Assembly (NCBI GenBank): GCA_017467905.1
Contig: JAFUKD010000007.1
Coordinates: forward strand, 1-64,000
DNA length: 64,000 nucleotides
Reading direction: 5' to 3'
Source of the DNA: Phascolarctobacterium sp.
Lineage (GTDB): Bacteria > Bacillota > Negativicutes > Acidaminococcales > Acidaminococcaceae
The notes below the pieces were generated by a model, which was given only the letters and a program-made list of their open reading frames with translations, did not search any database and was not told the DNA's origin. Position numbers and translations under genes: made by a program. Below, one piece after another: positions 62,182 through 64,000 of this stretch (its first letter is position 1; each line of letters begins with the position of its first letter).

Positions 62182-62677
62182 GTCATCTCGCATTAAGCTG
62201 GATAATGAAGAGCAGGTTTACGCCTACGCAATGAACCTGCTCAATTACCGTGACTATAGTGGCAAGGATATGCTGTTAAGATTATTGGGCAAGGGCGCTG
62301 ACGAGAAGGATTCCCAAAGAGTTATCGCCAGATTGAAAGCTAATGGTTTTATCAGCGAAAAGCATTATGCAGAACAGGTGCTTAGGGCTTGGCTTGCCAA
62401 AAAGGTTTATGGCAGGCTACATCTGTCAGCAGAGCTGCATCGTAAAAATGTCAGCGAAGATATGATTCCGGAAATGTTAGAGAAATTTACGGATGAGCTG
62501 GAAATGCAGAACGCTATGTGCGCGGCAAAGCAATTTATCCAGCGCAACGACAAGAAAATTAAAAACAATGATGAGAAGATAACTGCTGCTGCGGTAAGGT
62601 TCATGGCTAATCGGGGCTTTACAGGTAGGCATATACAAGTTCTATTGGAACAAATACGTGCGGAGAACGATATGTAG
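62171..62677 (+). CDS. recX: Regulatory protein RecX
   Basis: 168-residue helical protein that modulates RecA filaments. Pattern [55 protein letters not shown] and the basic third repeat [22 protein letters not shown] correspond to the three-helix repeats of RecX. It starts inside the end of recA, so the two are co-expressed. Confidence 0.9.
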   Translation: MQTKSSRIKLDNEEQVYAYAMNLLNYRDYSGKDMLLRLLGKGADEKDSQRVIARLKANGFISEKHYAEQVLRAWLAKKVYGRLHLSAELHRKNVSEDMIPEMLEKFTDELEMQNAMCAAKQFIQRNDKKIKNNDEKITAAAVRFMANRGFTGRHIQVLLEQIRAENDM

Positions 62678-62685
62678 TAGTAAAC

Positions 62686-62714
62686 TTGACTTTTTTGTCA
62701 ATTTTATTTAAAAT
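62686..62714 (+). promoter_or_regulatory. Promoter upstream of rny
   Basis: TTGACT at 62686-62691, 17-base spacer, TAAAAT at 62709-62714. A transcript starting near 62721 meets the terminator at 62753 after about 65 bases. Confidence 0.65.
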
Positions 62715-62752
62715 ATAACTATCCAATCGTGTTAAATTCTCAAGTTATTCTG

Positions 62753-62787
62753 AGGCAACACTTTTGAAGTAGTTGCCTTGTTTTTTG
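62753..62787 (+). terminator. Terminator in the recX-rny gap
   Basis: Stem AGGCAAC-ACTT / AAGT-A-GTTGCCT with loop TTG and a GTTTTTT tail. It could end recA-recX, attenuate rny, or end a short RNA from the promoter at 62686. Further on, ACAGGC / GCCTGT (62865-62887) forms a second small hairpin in the rny leader. Confidence 0.7.
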
Positions 62788-62932
62788 CCCTTTTTCGGAA
62801 TTTTATAATACGTATTAACATTCAAATATAGATTAGAGAATTCAATGGAATAAGGACATTTGAGACAGGCGCAGAAATTGAGCCTGTTATTGTTGTGTAA
62901 AAAACTTTTTGGAACCATCATTAAATTAGGAG

Positions 62933-64000
62933 GTGAAGACCATTTTAGCAATTATCAGTACTGCCGTTGTTGTGGGCCTGGCTGGTGGCGCAATTGGCTA
63001 TTTGGTACGTAAGAACGTTGCCGAAAGCAAAATTGCAACTGCTGAAGAGACTGCTATCCGCATTATTCAAGAGGCAGAACAAACAGGCGAAGCAAAACGC
63101 AAAGAAGCCGTTATGGAGGCTAAAGAAGAAATCCATCGTATGCGTTCTGAAATGGAACGTGAAAATAAAGAAAGACGTGCTGACCTGCAACGTCATGAAC
63201 GTCGTTTAGTTCAAAAGGAAGAAAACTTGGATAAAAAGATTGATTCCTTTGAACGTAAAGAAGAAAAACTTGCTTCTAAAGAAGCTCGCTTGAATGCAGC
63301 GCAAGACAAAGTGGATGCTTTGTATCAAAAACAATTGGACGAATTGGAACGTCTTTCCGGTTTGACCAGTGAAGAAGCAAAACAAGAATTGCTGGATTCC
63401 CTTGCTGATGAAGTTAAGCATGAATCTGCTATGCTCATCAAGGATTTGGAGCAGCAAGCTAAAGACGAAGCTGATAAGAAGGCTCGTGAAATTATTTCCC
63501 TTGCTATTCAACGTTGTGCAGCAGACCACGTTGCAGAGACCACTGTTTCTGTAGTTGGCTTGCCTAATGACGAAATGAAGGGTCGCATTATCGGTCGTGA
63601 AGGTAGAAACATTCGTACCTTGGAAACCTTGACCGGTATTGATTTGATTATTGACGATACTCCGGAAGCAGTTATTATTTCCGGTTTTGATCCGGTACGT
63701 CGCGAGGTTGCACGTATCGCATTGGAAAAACTAATCAATGACGGACGTATTCATCCGTCCCGCATTGAAGAAATGGTCGAAAAGGCTCAAAAAGAAGTTG
63801 AGCAGAAAATTAAGGAAGCAGGCGAACAAGCCACCTTTGCAGTTGGCGTTCATGGCTTGCATCCCGAAATGATTAAGCTGTTGGGTCGTTTAAGATACCG
63901 TACCAGCTATGGTCAAAATGTGCTGAACCATTCTGTAGAAGTTGCTAATTTGGCAGGCATTATGGCATCCGAATTGGGTGTTGACGTTATGCTTGCTAAA
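62933..64000 (+). CDS. rny: Ribonuclease Y, N-terminal part (runs off the window)
   Basis: Membrane-anchored endoribonuclease that starts mRNA decay. Seen: an N-terminal membrane helix ([20 protein letters not shown]), a long coiled coil rich in Glu/Lys (about residues 30-200), the KH domain ([30 protein letters not shown]) and the start of the HD domain ([17 protein letters not shown]). The start is odd: the only canonical in-frame start is GTG 62933, which lies within the AGGAGGTGA ribosome site, while an ATT at 62942 has ideal spacing. An in-frame TAG at 62927 excludes earlier starts. Confidence 0.9.
   Translation, partial: MKTILAIISTAVVVGLAGGAIGYLVRKNVAESKIATAEETAIRIIQEAEQTGEAKRKEAVMEAKEEIHRMRSEMERENKERRADLQRHERRLVQKEENLDKKIDSFERKEEKLASKEARLNAAQDKVDALYQKQLDELERLSGLTSEEAKQELLDSLADEVKHESAMLIKDLEQQAKDEADKKAREIISLAIQRCAADHVAETTVSVVGLPNDEMKGRIIGREGRNIRTLETLTGIDLIIDDTPEAVIISGFDPVRREVARIALEKLINDGRIHPSRIEEMVEKAQKEVEQKIKEAGEQATFAVGVHGLHPEMIKLLGRLRYRTSYGQNVLNHSVEVANLAGIMASELGVDVMLAK

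Noticed and set aside
1-64000. CRISPR array, prophage, IS element or toxin-antitoxin system
   Set aside because: No regularly spaced identical repeats, transposase, integrase, capsid or paired toxin-antitoxin genes were seen; the AlbA_2-type gene alone is not enough to call a defence system.

Overview
The window comes from a diderm member of the Firmicutes. The genes are Firmicute-like in sequence and control (AddAB instead of RecBCD, RNase Y, PerR with rubrerythrin, strong AGGAGG ribosome sites, ZTP and FMN riboswitches), yet the left edge holds the C-terminal strands of an outer-membrane beta-barrel protein ending in Tyr-Ser-Phe. That combination points to the Negativicutes; an Acidaminococcaceae/Phascolarctobacterium-like anaerobe is my guess, not something the window proves. 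Rubredoxin, rubrerythrin and radical SAM enzymes fit an anaerobe. No rRNA, tRNA, CRISPR array, IS element or prophage was seen.

Layout. 1-4.0 kb: barrel tail, tandem hairpin repeats, a half-size EamA transporter behind a short attenuator-like leader, and on the minus strand an NSS sodium symporter and an acyl-CoA ligase. 4.1-11.7 kb: DNA repair block xth-uvrB-uvrA-uvrC. 11.8-12.7 kb: rubredoxin and an AlkD-type glycosylase. 12.8-18.4 kb: phosphate regulon, phoP-phoR then pstS-pstC-pstA-pstB, with PhoP-type repeats and a PstS whose two halves are in swapped order. 18.4-22.9 kb: small genes, an AbgA-like amidohydrolase, a transaldolase-like enzyme and perR-rbr. 22.9-33.1 kb: a ten-gene aromatic amino acid operon. 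33.1-34.6 kb: an AlbA_2/ATP-binding gene between two near-identical terminators. 34.6-42.5 kb: M20 peptidase divergent from yjiH-yjiG, a DAACS symporter, a CoA-disulfide-reductase-like enzyme with rhodanese domain, small proteins and a PLP aminotransferase. 42.5-49.5 kb: radical SAM proteins, a ZTP riboswitch with an AICAR transformylase, an RNA methyltransferase, a deformylase-like protein, an HD hydrolase and a cyclase. 49.6-55.9 kb: addB (frameshifted) and addA. 56.2-60.0 kb: FMN riboswitch and ribD-ribE-ribBA-ribH. 60.2-64 kb: hslO, recA-recX and the start of rny.

The most interesting unit is the aromatic operon. It carries every shikimate-pathway step from DAHP to chorismate (two DAHP synthases, aroB, aroQ, aroE, aroK, aroA, aroC) plus tyrA and pheA. 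In front lie a consensus promoter, a 36-residue leader peptide with six Phe and four Tyr, and an intrinsic terminator, i.e. a Phe/Tyr attenuator. The N-terminal regulatory domain of DAHP synthase occurs three times in a row: twice on DAHP synthase and once fused to prephenate dehydrogenase in place of the usual C-terminal ACT domain. A GTAAA-GAAG-TTTAC palindrome lies upstream of this operon and again upstream of the aminotransferase at 41.3 kb, which suggests a small shared regulon.

Two families of interspersed hairpin repeats are visible: a ~120-bp element that brackets the riboflavin genes, and a ~42-bp double hairpin whose tail supplies the ribosome site of uvrA and hslO.
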